From Streptomyces sp. CB02923 (GTDB taxonomy: Bacteria; Actinomycetota; Actinomycetes; Streptomycetales; Streptomycetaceae), in assembly GCF_001905005.1 (NCBI RefSeq), contig NZ_LWKZ01000012.1, forward strand, positions 175,013 to 239,012: a DNA stretch of 64,000 bases, written 5' to 3'. The notes beneath the pieces are model-generated. The model was not told the DNA's origin, ran no database searches, and saw nothing but the letters and a program-made list of their open reading frames with translations. This document shows, in pieces, positions 16,604 to 24,964 of the stretch. The position numbers and the translations under genes were made by a program. The stretch's first letter is position 1. Each line of letters begins with the position of its first letter.

Positions 16604-17212
16604 TCACTCCGGGTCCGCGGGCAGGACGTGCCTGGCCGCGATCTCCTTCGCGGTGTCCGAGTCCGGGCCGGGCTGCGGCACGAAGACCGCCTCCCGGTAG
16701 TAGCGGAGCTCCGCGATGGATTCACGGATGTCCGCCAGTGCCCGGTGGTTCCCGTTCTTCTCCGGACTGTTGAAGTACGCCCTCGGATACCAGCGCCGGG
16801 CCAGTTCCTTCACGGACGACACGTCCACGATCCGGTAGTGCAGGTGGCTCTCCAGCTCCGGCATGTCGCGGAGCAGGAAGCCCCGGTCGGTGCCGACGGA
16901 GTTGCCGCACAGCGGTGCCCGGCCGGGTTCCGGTACGTGCTGCTTGAGGTACTGGAGCACCTGTTCCTGTGCGTCCTCCAGGGTCGTGCCGCTGTCCAGC
17001 TCGGCCAGCAGCCCGGAGGAGGTGTGCATCTGGCGCACGACCTCGGGCATGGTGGTCAGGGCCTCGGCCGGGGGGCGGATCACGATGTCCACCCCGTCGC
17101 CCAGGACATTCAGCTCCGAGTCGGTGACCAGGGCGGCCACCTCGATGAGCGCGTCGTTCGCCAGCGAGAGCCCGGTCATCTCGCAGTCGATCCACACCAT
17201 GCGATCGTTCAT
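16604..17212 (-). CDS. orn: Oligoribonuclease (3'-5' exoribonuclease)
   Basis: 202-residue DEDDh exoribonuclease that degrades 2-5-nt RNA and pGpG to mononucleotides. The Exo I motif is [11 protein letters not shown] (D-x-E), Exo II is [21 protein letters not shown], and Exo III with catalytic His is [17 protein letters not shown] 17212 is used because the family begins [14 protein letters not shown]. It starts 5 bases after the adpA stop; the adpA-orn pair is conserved in Streptomyces, where ornA is known to be transcribed partly by read-through from adpA. A hairpin terminator follows directly. Confidence 0.96.
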   Translation of the reverse strand: MNDRMVWIDCEMTGLSLANDALIEVAALVTDSELNVLGDGVDIVIRPPAEALTTMPEVVRQMHTSSGLLAELDSGTTLEDAQEQVLQYLKQHVPEPGRAPLCGNSVGTDRGFLLRDMPELESHLHYRIVDVSSVKELARRWYPRAYFNSPEKNGNHRALADIRESIAELRYYREAVFVPQPGPDSDTAKEIAARHVLPADPE

Positions 17213-17217
17213 ACGTC

Positions 17218-18720
17218 TCACCCTACGGGGCGCTCCCGCTGACTGGGCAGCACCGGGCGCCCGGCCGGGCGCCCGGCGGACTGTTCCGGAAGCCTCGGCG
17301 AGTACGCGTCGGATTCCGGTTTGCCCGGTTCTGTCGGCGCGAGCGCCGTGGCCTGGCTGTGCACCGGCTGGGTGTGGCCCGCCGTACTGTGCCCCGGCTG
17401 GCCGCCCGACCCGTGCCCGCCCGGACCGCTGTGCCCGCCGGGACCACCGTGCGAGCCCTGGGGGTGCCCGCCCGGTCCGTGGCCGCTCTGGGGGTGGCCC
17501 TGCGTGTGCCCGCCCGGACCGAGGCCCCCTTGGGCGTGCGTCGCCTGGCTGTGCGACGCCTGCCCGTGGTGCAGCTGGCCGTGGCCCCCCGGCAGGTGGC
17601 CCGCCGCCGCGGCGGCGAACCGGTCCGCACCGGCACCGGGGCGCTCACCGCGCTCCGGCCGGTCCGCCCGGGAGACCTGCTCGGGCACCCCGTTCTGCGG
17701 CCTGCGCGCGCGGTACGCCGCGCGGTAGGCCGCGGGAGAGGCACCCAACTGCCGCCGGAAGTGGCCGCGCAGTGCGACCGGCGACCGGAAGCCGCAGCGT
17801 CCGGCGACCTCGTCCACGGAGTAGTCGGAGGTCTCCAGCAGCCGCTGCGCCTGCAGGACGCGCTGGGTGATCAGCCATTGCAGCGGCGCGCTCCCGGTCA
17901 GGGACCGGAAACGGCGGTCGAAGGTGCGGCGGCTCATGTAGGCGCGGGCCGCCAGCGTCTCCACGTCGAACTGCTCGTGGAGGTGCTCCAGCGCCCAGGC
18001 CACGACCTCGGCGAGCGGGTCCGCACCGATCTCCTCCGGTAATGACCTGTCCAGGTACCTCTGGTGCCCCAGGTCCGACGCGGTGCGCCGGGGCGGGACC
18101 ACCAGCCGCCGGGCGAGCGCGTTGGCCGCGTCCGCCCCGTGGTCGGTACGGACGATGTGCAGGCACAGGTCGATGCCGGCGGCGGTCCCCGCGGAGGTCA
18201 GCACGTCGCCGTCGTCGACGAAGAGCTCGCGGGGATCGACATGGACGGACGGATAACGCTTGGCGAGCGTCGGCGCGTACATCCAGTGGGTGGTCGCGGG
18301 GCGGCCGTCGAGGAGCCCTGCGGCGGCGAGCACGAAGGCTCCCGTGCAGAGCCCGACGATGCGGGCCCCTTCTTCGTGTGCCCGGCGCAGCGCGTCCAGC
18401 GCGGCCGGTGGTGGTGCCTGTGTGATGGACCGCCAGGCCGGCACGACGACCGTGCCCGCGCGGGCTATCGCCTCCAGCCCGTAGGGGGCCGAAAGTTCGA
18501 GCCCCCCGGTGGTGCGCAAAGGCGCATCTTCGCCCGCGCACACAAGTAGTCGGTACCGCGGAACACCCGCGTCCTGGCGGTCGATGCCGAAGACCGAGAG
18601 CGGAATGGAGCTCTCGAAAATCGGGCCGCCACTGAAGAGGAGCACCGCGACTATTTCGCGGCGTCGTCGGGCGGCGAGCTTGCGTGCGGCATCTGGTACG
18701 GCAGCGGAGTCCTGGCTCAT
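17218..18720 (-). CDS. adpA: AdpA (BldH), central developmental regulator
   Basis: 500-residue AraC/XylS regulator of morphological differentiation and secondary metabolism. The N-terminal half (about 20-215) is the ThiJ/PfpI-like domain ([37 protein letters not shown]); the DNA-binding domain lies at about 245-340 ([40 protein letters not shown]). Between them residue 227 is encoded by TTA (bases 18040-18042), the conserved bldA-dependent Leu codon of adpA. ATG 18720 gives the family start [20 protein letters not shown]. The C-terminal about 150 residues are a Gly/His/Gln-rich repeat, so the protein is about 100 residues longer than S. griseus and S. coelicolor AdpA as I recall them (about 400). 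The 348-base upstream region may hold autoregulatory sites. Confidence 0.96.
   Translation of the reverse strand: MSQDSAAVPDAARKLAARRRREIVAVLLFSGGPIFESSIPLSVFGIDRQDAGVPRYRLLVCAGEDAPLRTTGGLELSAPYGLEAIARAGTVVVPAWRSITQAPPPAALDALRRAHEEGARIVGLCTGAFVLAAAGLLDGRPATTHWMYAPTLAKRYPSVHVDPRELFVDDGDVLTSAGTAAGIDLCLHIVRTDHGADAANALARRLVVPPRRTASDLGHQRYLDRSLPEEIGADPLAEVVAWALEHLHEQFDVETLAARAYMSRRTFDRRFRSLTGSAPLQWLITQRVLQAQRLLETSDYSVDEVAGRCGFRSPVALRGHFRRQLGASPAAYRAAYRARRPQNGVPEQVSRADRPERGERPGAGADRFAAAAAGHLPGGHGQLHHGQASHSQATHAQGGLGPGGHTQGHPQSGHGPGGHPQGSHGGPGGHSGPGGHGSGGQPGHSTAGHTQPVHSQATALAPTEPGKPESDAYSPRLPEQSAGRPAGRPVLPSQRERPVG
18040..18042 (-). promoter_or_regulatory. TTA (bldA-dependent) codon in adpA
   Basis: In-frame minus-strand TTA encoding Leu227 (context R-S-L-P-E-E) in the linker between the two AdpA domains. 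It makes translation depend on the rare leucyl-tRNA of bldA. Confidence 0.95.
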
Positions 18721-19068
18721 GGCACTTAAGCCCCCCTCGGTCGTCTCGCCCTCTCGGTCCTGCACTGTTCCCCCGCCGTGATTGCCAAGATCGAATCTAC
18801 TGCGTCCCGTGAGGATGGAGTGCCAAGTTCACCACCCGCTCGTATGTCGATATGGCAACTTGGCGCGAAGCATTCGATCACGAAGCGTTCCACTCGTCGG
18901 GCCTGCTGGGAAGTACGCCTCTCGCCTCTGCCCGTGAGCCGTAGGGCACAACCATGCCCGGCGGTCCTTTCCTCCCAGCTCAGGCCCAGGTTGCGGGTCT
19001 CTGATGCCAAGGGATGCACCTGAGCGTGAAGTTGGCCGAAAACGAACCTGGGCAGGCTTGCGAGCGCG
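18721..19068. promoter_or_regulatory. Long adpA upstream region
   Basis: 348 gene-free bases, AT-richer than the rest of the window. It contains several partial matches to the known AdpA consensus TGGCSNGWWY, for example TGGCGCGAAG (about 18863-18872) and TGGCCGAAAA (about 19032-19041). AdpA autoregulation is known in S. griseus; which of these, if any, is bound here is inference. No small gene is evident. Confidence 0.45.
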
Positions 19069-19374
19069 TCATTCCTCCGGCGTACGCCCCTCGGAGCGGC
19101 GCCCTCCGCGGTGAGCTCCGGTGCCGGTACGGCTGTGCCGGCCGCGGTGCGGGGCGATCTCGTCGGGCGACAGCCGGGCGGCGGTGCGCTCGGACTGGCG
19201 CAGCAGGGCCCGGCACGCACAGGTCACCGTCGCCAGTCCCACGGCGGTGCCGGCCGCCCCGACGGCGGACGCGCCGCACAGGACGAGGACGAGGGGTACC
19301 ACGGCACAGCTGAACGCCGCCCAGCGGACGAGATCGCTCACCGGATCGGCTGATGTGTTCGACGGACCGGGCAC
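19069..19374 (-). CDS. Small two-helix membrane protein upstream of adpA
   Basis: 101-residue protein of unknown function. The GTG start at 19374 has an excellent ribosome site (GGAGGGAG, 6-base gap), which supports a real gene. Residues about 17-52 form two hydrophobic segments (WAAFSCAVVPLVLVLCGA; VGLATVTCACRALL), followed by a basic, Arg/Gly/His-rich cytoplasmic tail of about 45 residues. No domain is recognised. It is codirectional with adpA but separated by 348 bases, so probably not one operon. Its position beside adpA suggests, without proof, a link to development. Confidence 0.7.
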   Translation of the reverse strand: MPGPSNTSADPVSDLVRWAAFSCAVVPLVLVLCGASAVGAAGTAVGLATVTCACRALLRQSERTAARLSPDEIAPHRGRHSRTGTGAHRGGRRSEGRTPEE

Positions 19375-19762
19375 GGCGTGCTCCCTCCAGGCAGGCAGGT
19401 ACTACAACGGCTGCGGGGGCCGTGAGTCACCGCGATGGGTACGTACGGGGGCAGGCCGGGGCATTGCCATCCGGGCCACGCTCCGGCATGCTCCGGGGAA
19501 TGTTCGAGCGGTATCCCGCCCCCTGTGGCTGCGGGGGTCCGCCCCCGTCACAGGGGCCCGTCACCCGCGCGGGGCTCTGGGCAGCGGGGGGCTGGCGCCG
19601 TACTCTTGGGGTAAGGCATTGGGAAGATGATTCCCGGTCGTGTTGTTCCCCTTTGAACTAAGGGGCCGACCTCTCGATCAAGCCAGCTCAGTCAACTGCC
19701 GGATCAAGTCAATCGACGCTCCCCGTCCGCCCCTCCGCAAGGACCTCCTTCGCCGAGACACC
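19375..19762. promoter_or_regulatory. Divergent intergenic region with a strong hairpin
   Basis: 388 bases between two divergent starts. A two-part stem-loop occupies 19520-19556: outer arms CCCCTGTG/CACAGGGG and an inner CGGGGG/CCCCCG stem. It lies in the leader of the universal stress gene if transcription begins upstream of it. No RNA gene is recognised. Confidence 0.55.
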
Positions 19763-20284
19763 ATGGCCGGTCAAGAAATCCCCGAACCCGCGGACCGCAA
19801 GCAGGTCGCCGATCCGACGGCGGACCTCCAAGCGGCGGATCAGACACGTCACTCCTGCGATCCCGCCTTCCGGCACGGCGTCGTGGTCGGCTTCGACGGC
19901 TCGACGTCGAGCGAGCGCGCGTTGGCGTATGCAATCGGTATGGCGCGGCGCTCCGGCTCAGGCCTGATCATCGTCCATGTCGCCAACCGGCTGCCCACGA
20001 CGGTCTGGGCGGGCTGTGAGCCCCCGGTCTTCGTGGACGTACCGGACCACCGTACGGAAGTGCTGGGGCTGGAGCTCGCCTGCGCCGACCATCTCGCGGA
20101 GATTCCGTGGGTCCTCGTGGAGCGCGGCGGCGACATCTGCCACGAGCTGGAGGAGGTCGGCCATGAGTACGAGGCCGACGCGATCGTGGTCGGCTCGACG
20201 CACGGCATCGTGGGCCGGATCTTCGGATCGGTCGCGGGGCGGCTGGCCCGTCGGGCGCAGCGGCCCGTGATCGTCATCCCCTGA
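19763..20284 (+). CDS. Universal stress protein (UspA family)
   Basis: 173-residue single Usp domain preceded by about 35 polar residues. The domain opens VVVGFDGSTSSERAL and closes with the ATP-binding type motif VVGSTHGIVGRIFGSVAGRL-ARRAQ (G-x2-G-x9-G-S/T pattern), then PVIVIP. Such proteins bind ATP and modulate stress or redox responses. ATG 19763 (MAGQEIPE) is the first Met close to the fold; an upstream in-frame TTG would add 41 residues. No other stress gene is adjacent. Confidence 0.88.
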   Translation: MAGQEIPEPADRKQVADPTADLQAADQTRHSCDPAFRHGVVVGFDGSTSSERALAYAIGMARRSGSGLIIVHVANRLPTTVWAGCEPPVFVDVPDHRTEVLGLELACADHLAEIPWVLVERGGDICHELEEVGHEYEADAIVVGSTHGIVGRIFGSVAGRLARRAQRPVIVIP

Positions 20285-20834
20285 CCGGTCGCCTGCCCCG
20301 GCCCTCGCCCGGCCCGACCGCAGTCCCGACCGCCGTAAAGGCGTACGCCCCTGACGCTCCGTGACCTCATGGGGCGTGAGGTGAGCGAGCGTCACCAGCG
20401 GCGTGTCCCTGGGTATCCGGCATATCTACTGGCCCGTAGAGGTGGAATGGGCGGTGGTGGCGGGTAGAAATCCGATCAAGGGGATGCGAACGGAGCGTGA
20501 ACGGCCGGGCCGGCCGGGCGCCGCCGCTCTCGCTCCCGGGGCGCGCGGGCGTCCGGCGGACGGGGTGGTCCGCCGCCCGGCCTCCGCCCGTCAACAGCGT
20601 GCTGCCGCCCGGGAGGTGACGGTTCCCGGGAAGGTGGCCACCGCCGGCGTAAGGGCGACGCCGGCAACAGGGGAGGCGGGGCCCCGCGCGTATGGTGGCA
20701 CGCGCGGGGCACCCGCCTCCCGCCCCCTTGTCAGACGCATCGTCCGTCCGGGCGGCCCCCCGTAGGCCGCCCGACCCCCGGACGAAGGTCCGTGACCGCG
20801 GGGGTGGACAGGACCCCCGCGGCACGTCGAATGG
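20285..20834. other. Gene-free region with successive hairpins
   Basis: 550 bases between the convergent usp and glmS genes. It holds an imperfect hairpin at 20352-20393, stems at 20643-20665 (GCCGGCGT/ACGCCGGC), 20673-20719 (GAGGCGGG...CCCGCCTC, long GC stem), 20750-20772 (GGGCGGC/GCCGCCC) and the glmS terminator. No convincing gene is visible. Confidence 0.6.
20796..20822 (-). terminator. glmS terminator
   Basis: Perfect 10-bp stem CCGCGGGGGT/ACCCCCGCGG with a 7-base loop, 13 bases after the glmS stop. Confidence 0.85.
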
Positions 20835-22664
20835 CTACTCGACCGTGACCGACTTCGCCAGGTTGCGCGGCTTGTCGATGTCCCGGCCCATGGCCAGCGC
20901 CACGTGGTAGGCCAGCAGCTGGAGCGGGATGCCCATCAGGATCGGGTCCAGCTCGTTCTCGTTCTTCGGCACGACGATGGTGTGGTCGGCCTTGTCCTGC
21001 TTCTGGTGCGCGACGGCCAGGATGCGGCCGCTGCGGGCCTTGATCTCCTCCATCGCGGCGCGGTTTTTCTCCAGCAGGTCGTCGTCCGGGATGATCGCCA
21101 CGGTCGGCATGGCCGGCTCGATGAGCGCCAGCGGGCCGTGCTTGAGCTCGGACGCCGGGTACGCCTCGGCGTGGATGTAGGAGATCTCCTTGAGCTTGAG
21201 GGAGGCCTCGCGGGCGACGGGGTAGCCGCGCACCCGGCCGATGAACATCATCGACCTGGCTTCCGCGTACTCGGCCGCCAGCGCCTTGACCTCGTCCTCC
21301 ATCTGGAGGATTTCCTGGATCTGGGCGGGCAGCTTGCGCAGGCCCTCGATGATCCGCTTGCCGTCGGCGACGGACAGGTCGCGGATGCGGCCCAGGTGCA
21401 GGGCGAGCAGCCCGAAGGCGACCACGGTGTTGGTGAAGCACTTGGTGGAGACCACGCAGACCTCCGGGCCCGCGTGCACGTACACGCCGCCGTGGGTCTC
21501 CCGGGCGATGGCCGAGCCGACCACGTTCACCACGCCCAGGACGCGCGCGCCCTTGCGCTTGAGCTCCTGCACGGCCGCCAGCACGTCGTAGGTCTCACCG
21601 GACTGGGACACCGCGATGTAGAGGGTGTCGGGGTCCACGACCGGGTTGCGGTAGCGGAATTCGGAGGCCGGCTCGGCGTCCGAGGGGATGCGGGCCAGCT
21701 CCTCGATCATCTGCGCGCCGATCTGGCCCGCGTGGTACGAGGTGCCGCAGCCGAGGATCTTGACGCGGCGGATGGCGCGCGCCTCGCGGGGGTCCAGGTT
21801 CAGGCCGCCCAGGTGCACGGTGGAGAAGCGGTCGTCGATCCGCCCGCGCAGCACGCGGTCCACCGCGTCGGCCTGCTCGCTGATCTCCTTGTGCATGTAC
21901 GTGTCGTGGCCGCCCATGTCGTACGACTCGGCCTCCCACTCCACGGTGGTCGGCTGGGCGGAGGTGTGCGAGCCCTCGGTGGTGTACGTGCGGTAGTCGT
22001 CGGCCTTGATGGTGGCCATCTCGCCGTCGTCGAGGGTGACGACCTGGCGGGTGTGCGAGACCAGCGCGGCGACGTCGGAGGAAACGAACATCTCCTTCTC
22101 GCCGATGCCCAGGACGACCGGGGAGCCGTTGCGGGCGACGACGATGCGCTCGGGGAAGTCGGCGTGCAGCACGGCGATGCCGTACGTGCCCTCGATGACC
22201 CGCAGGGCCTCGCGGACCTGCTCCTCCAGGGTCGGCGCCTGGGAGCGGCCGATCAGGTGGGCCAGCACCTCGGTGTCGGTCTCGGAGACGAACTCCACGC
22301 CGTCGGCGGTGAGCTTGGCGCGCAGCTCGTCGGCGTTGTCGATGATGCCGTTGTGGACGACGGCGACCTTGCCCTCGGTGTCGACGTGCGGGTGCGCGTT
22401 CTCGTCGGTGGGGGCGCCGTGGGTGGCCCAGCGGGTGTGCGCGATGCCGGCGGTGCCCGCGAAGCGCTTGGGCAGCCGGGACTCCAGCTCGCGGACGCGG
22501 CCCTTGGCCTTCGCGGTCTTCAGGCCGCCGGCGGCCTTGCCGGTGCCCTTGGCGTGGATGGCGATACCGGCGGAGTCGTATCCGCGGTACTCCAGACGCT
22601 GCAGTCCTTCGAGGAGCAGCGGAGCCACGTCCCGCTTACCGATGTAGCCGACGATCCCGCACAT
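20835..22664 (-). CDS. glmS: Glutamine--fructose-6-phosphate aminotransferase
   Basis: 609-residue enzyme making glucosamine-6-phosphate from fructose-6-phosphate and glutamine, the first step of UDP-GlcNAc synthesis for peptidoglycan. The N-terminal amidotransferase domain starts with nucleophile Cys2 (MCGIVGYIGKRDV) and contains TRWATHGAPTDENAHPH. Two SIS domains follow (ILGCGTSYHAG; AVSQSGETYDV), ending in the conserved ...DKPRNLAKSVTVE. ATG 22664 follows GGGAGG. Length is normal. The neighbouring secreted hexosaminidase gives a plausible link between GlcNAc recycling and synthesis. There is no glmS ribozyme-like leader. Confidence 0.97.
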   Translation of the reverse strand: MCGIVGYIGKRDVAPLLLEGLQRLEYRGYDSAGIAIHAKGTGKAAGGLKTAKAKGRVRELESRLPKRFAGTAGIAHTRWATHGAPTDENAHPHVDTEGKVAVVHNGIIDNADELRAKLTADGVEFVSETDTEVLAHLIGRSQAPTLEEQVREALRVIEGTYGIAVLHADFPERIVVARNGSPVVLGIGEKEMFVSSDVAALVSHTRQVVTLDDGEMATIKADDYRTYTTEGSHTSAQPTTVEWEAESYDMGGHDTYMHKEISEQADAVDRVLRGRIDDRFSTVHLGGLNLDPREARAIRRVKILGCGTSYHAGQIGAQMIEELARIPSDAEPASEFRYRNPVVDPDTLYIAVSQSGETYDVLAAVQELKRKGARVLGVVNVVGSAIARETHGGVYVHAGPEVCVVSTKCFTNTVVAFGLLALHLGRIRDLSVADGKRIIEGLRKLPAQIQEILQMEDEVKALAAEYAEARSMMFIGRVRGYPVAREASLKLKEISYIHAEAYPASELKHGPLALIEPAMPTVAIIPDDDLLEKNRAAMEEIKARSGRILAVAHQKQDKADHTIVVPKNENELDPILMGIPLQLLAYHVALAMGRDIDKPRNLAKSVTVE

Positions 22665-22736
22665 GTAGTGACCCTCCCGGTCAGGCAGTTGGACAGGTGG
22701 CGCACGATGCGGCGCGCGCCGGTGTGCTCGGCCGGT

Positions 22737-23012
22737 TCAGCCGTAGACGAGGCGACGCAGCTGGCGCGCCGAGAGGTCGGGCGGGCGGACCGCGCGGTGC
22801 GGCAGCTCCTGGCCGATGCGTTCGAAGATCGCCTCGTTGCGCAGTCCCTGCGACTGCAGTTCCCGATGGCGTCTGCGGACGTAGTCCTCGGTCGTCTCGT
22901 CGAAGTACGCGAGGACGTCGAGCACCACCCGGGCGGCCTCACCGCGCTGTAGCGGTGTGCTGCGCACCAGGTGGTCGACGAGGTCCTCATGGGGCGAACG
23001 GCGATCGAGCAC
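22737..23012 (-). CDS. Small conserved protein of unknown function
   Basis: 91-residue, probably all-helical protein. Visible features are an N-terminal HEDLVDHLVRSTPL segment, a central helix YFDETTEDYVRRRHRELQ, then NEAIFERIGQELPHR and a terminal LSARQLRRLVYG. Similar sequences are familiar to me as uncharacterised bacterial proteins, but I know no function. The GTG start at 23012 has a weak ribosome site. It lies 72 bases upstream of glmS on the same strand, so co-transcription is possible. Confidence 0.75.
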   Translation of the reverse strand: MLDRRSPHEDLVDHLVRSTPLQRGEAARVVLDVLAYFDETTEDYVRRRHRELQSQGLRNEAIFERIGQELPHRAVRPPDLSARQLRRLVYG

Positions 23013-23052
23013 CCGATGAATACTGATGGTTCAGTCGGGCTTATGCAAGAAA

Positions 23053-23072
23053 CCTGCCCGATATCGGGCAGG
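23053..23072. promoter_or_regulatory. Perfect 20-bp palindrome between divergent genes
   Basis: CCTGCCCGATATCGGGCAGG, with no mismatch and no spacer, in the region between the small glmS-linked gene and the divergent GH20 hexosaminidase. It looks like an operator for a dimeric repressor; which one is unknown. It does not match the DasR site (TGGTCTAGACCA). Confidence 0.6.
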
Positions 23073-23215
23073 CGACACGCCGAATGGCGCCAGACGTGGG
23101 CCCCACCTTGACCATTAGGAGGGTGAGCGGTACTCAATGTTGACGTTCGGTTGCTCCATGCCACGTACGACGTCCACGCACGGCCCTGCACGATGAGCCC
23201 ACCGAAGGGAATCTC

Positions 23216-24829
23216 GTGAGACGAAGCAGACTGTTCTGCTCGCTGCTGCTGGTTGCGGCGACCGGCCTGTCGACGGCCGCGGCGCAGTCCGCCGCGGCCG
23301 ACCGCGGCGGCCCGTCCGCCCGCCACGCCAAGCCGATAGCCCTTGACCAGGTCATCCCGGCGCCCGCCGCCGTCCGGCCCGGCAAGGACCCCTACACGAT
23401 CGGCGACCGGACGCAGATCCGGGTGCCCGGCGCGTCCGGCGAGGTCAGGCGGGTGGCCGGCTATCTGGCGGACGTCCTGCGCCCGTCCACCGGCTACCCC
23501 CTGCCGGTCACCGGCAAGGACGGCCGGGACGGCATCGTGCTGCGGCTGGGGGGCAAGGACACCGCGAAGCTGGGCGCCGAGGGCTACCGCCTCACCTCCA
23601 CCCGGCACGCGGTGACGATCAGCGCCGCCCGGCCCGCCGGGCTCTTCCACGGCGTACAGACGCTGCGGCAGCTGCTGCCGCCGTCCGTCGAGAAGCGCAG
23701 CGAGCAGCACAGCCCCTGGAGGGTCTCCGGTGGCACCATCACCGACACCCCGCGCTACGGCTACCGCGGCGGGATGATCGATGTCGGTCGGCACTTCTTC
23801 ACCGTCGACCAGCTGAAGCGTTACATCGATCAGCTTGCGCTGTACAAGTACAACAAGCTGCATCTGCACCTCACCGACGACCAGGGCTGGCGGCTGCAGA
23901 TCAAGTCCTGGCCGCGGCTCGCCGCGTACGGCGGCAGCACCCAGGTCGGCGGCGGCCCCGGCGGCTACTACACCCAGGCCCAGTACCGCGAGATCCTGCG
24001 GTACGCCGCCAGCCGGTACATGGAGGTCATCCCCGAGATCGACACCCCTGGGCACACCCAGGCCGCGCTCGCCTCGTACGCGAAGCTCAACTGCAACAAC
24101 GTTGCGCCTCCGATCTACACGGGCGTCGAGGTCGGCTTCAGCTCGCTGTGCGTGCCCAAGAAGGTGACGTACGAGTTCCTGGACGACGTCTTCCGCGAGG
24201 TCGCGGCGCTCACCCCCGGCCCGTACCTGCACATCGGCGGTGACGAGGCCTACTCCACCAGCCACGCCGACTACATGACCTTCATGAACAAGGTCCAGCC
24301 GCTGGTGACCAAGCACAAGAAGAAGGTCATGGGGTGGCACCAGCTGACCGCCGTCACCCCCGCCAAGGGCGCCGTGGTGCAGTACTGGGGCTACGACAAG
24401 ACCAGCGCCAAGGAGCGCGCGCAGGTCGTGGCGGCCGCCAAGAAGGGCGCCGGGCTCGTCCTGTCGCCGGCCGACCGGTCCTACCTCGACATGAAGTACA
24501 CCAAGGACACCAAGCTGGGTAAGGCCTGGGCCGGGTACGTCGAGGTGCAGCGGTCCTACGACTGGAACCCCGCGACCTACCTCAAGGGCGCACCGCAGAA
24601 GTCGATCCTCGGCGTCGAGGCCCCCATCTGGACGGAGACCCTCTCCACCAACCAGCACCTCGACTACATGACGTTCCCGCGGATGCCCGGCATCGCCGAA
24701 CTGGGCTGGTCGCCGGCGTCCACGCACGACTGGAACACGTATAAGCACCGGCTGGCGTCCCTGGCACCCCGCTGGGAGGCCATGGGCTTCGACTACTACA
24801 GGTCGCCGCAGGTCCCGTGGCGCAAGTGA
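23216..24829 (+). CDS. Secreted GH20 beta-N-acetylhexosaminidase
   Basis: 537-residue exported enzyme. The signal peptide is residues 1-28 (LFCSLLLVAATGLSTAAA). An N-terminal GH20b domain (about 45-170) precedes the catalytic barrel starting YGYRGGMIDVGRHF. The catalytic pair D343-E344 is in YLHIGGDEAYS, and substrate-contact motifs are KLHLHLTDDQGWRL and EIDTPGHTQAAL. It releases GlcNAc from chitobiose and related ends using substrate-assisted catalysis. GTG 23216 follows AAGGGAA. Together with the chitinase at 3.9 kb it supports a chitin/GlcNAc-degrading lifestyle. Confidence 0.95.
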   Translation: MRRSRLFCSLLLVAATGLSTAAAQSAAADRGGPSARHAKPIALDQVIPAPAAVRPGKDPYTIGDRTQIRVPGASGEVRRVAGYLADVLRPSTGYPLPVTGKDGRDGIVLRLGGKDTAKLGAEGYRLTSTRHAVTISAARPAGLFHGVQTLRQLLPPSVEKRSEQHSPWRVSGGTITDTPRYGYRGGMIDVGRHFFTVDQLKRYIDQLALYKYNKLHLHLTDDQGWRLQIKSWPRLAAYGGSTQVGGGPGGYYTQAQYREILRYAASRYMEVIPEIDTPGHTQAALASYAKLNCNNVAPPIYTGVEVGFSSLCVPKKVTYEFLDDVFREVAALTPGPYLHIGGDEAYSTSHADYMTFMNKVQPLVTKHKKKVMGWHQLTAVTPAKGAVVQYWGYDKTSAKERAQVVAAAKKGAGLVLSPADRSYLDMKYTKDTKLGKAWAGYVEVQRSYDWNPATYLKGAPQKSILGVEAPIWTETLSTNQHLDYMTFPRMPGIAELGWSPASTHDWNTYKHRLASLAPRWEAMGFDYYRSPQVPWRK

Positions 24830-24851
24830 GCCGACGGCGGTGACGACAGCG

Positions 24852-24879
24852 GGGCGGGACCGGTGCTCCGGTCCCGCCC
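24852..24879. terminator. Bidirectional hairpin terminator
   Basis: Perfect 12-bp stem GGGCGGGACCGG/CCGGTCCCGCCC with a 4-base loop, between the convergent hexosaminidase and acyl-CoA dehydrogenase genes. Confidence 0.88.
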
Positions 24880-24964
24880 TGTGCCGTACCGGGCGGCCCG
24901 TACGGGAGAGCCGTACGGGCCGCCGGCCGCGGCCCAGCCGTACGGGCCGCCCGCCGCGGCCGCC

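Noticed and set aside
22665..22736. glmS ribozyme or riboswitch upstream of glmS
   Set aside because: The 72-base leader is too short for the ribozyme and lacks its core; the element is known from Firmicutes, not Streptomyces.
20904..22952. Long plus-strand open frame over glmS
   Set aside because: Antisense shadow of glmS. Its translation is Val/Asp/Gly/Leu/Arg/His-rich, as expected when GC-rich codons are read in reverse.
23080..23215. DasR operator before the hexosaminidase gene
   Set aside because: Only a half-site (TGGTC) can be found; no second arm at the needed spacing.
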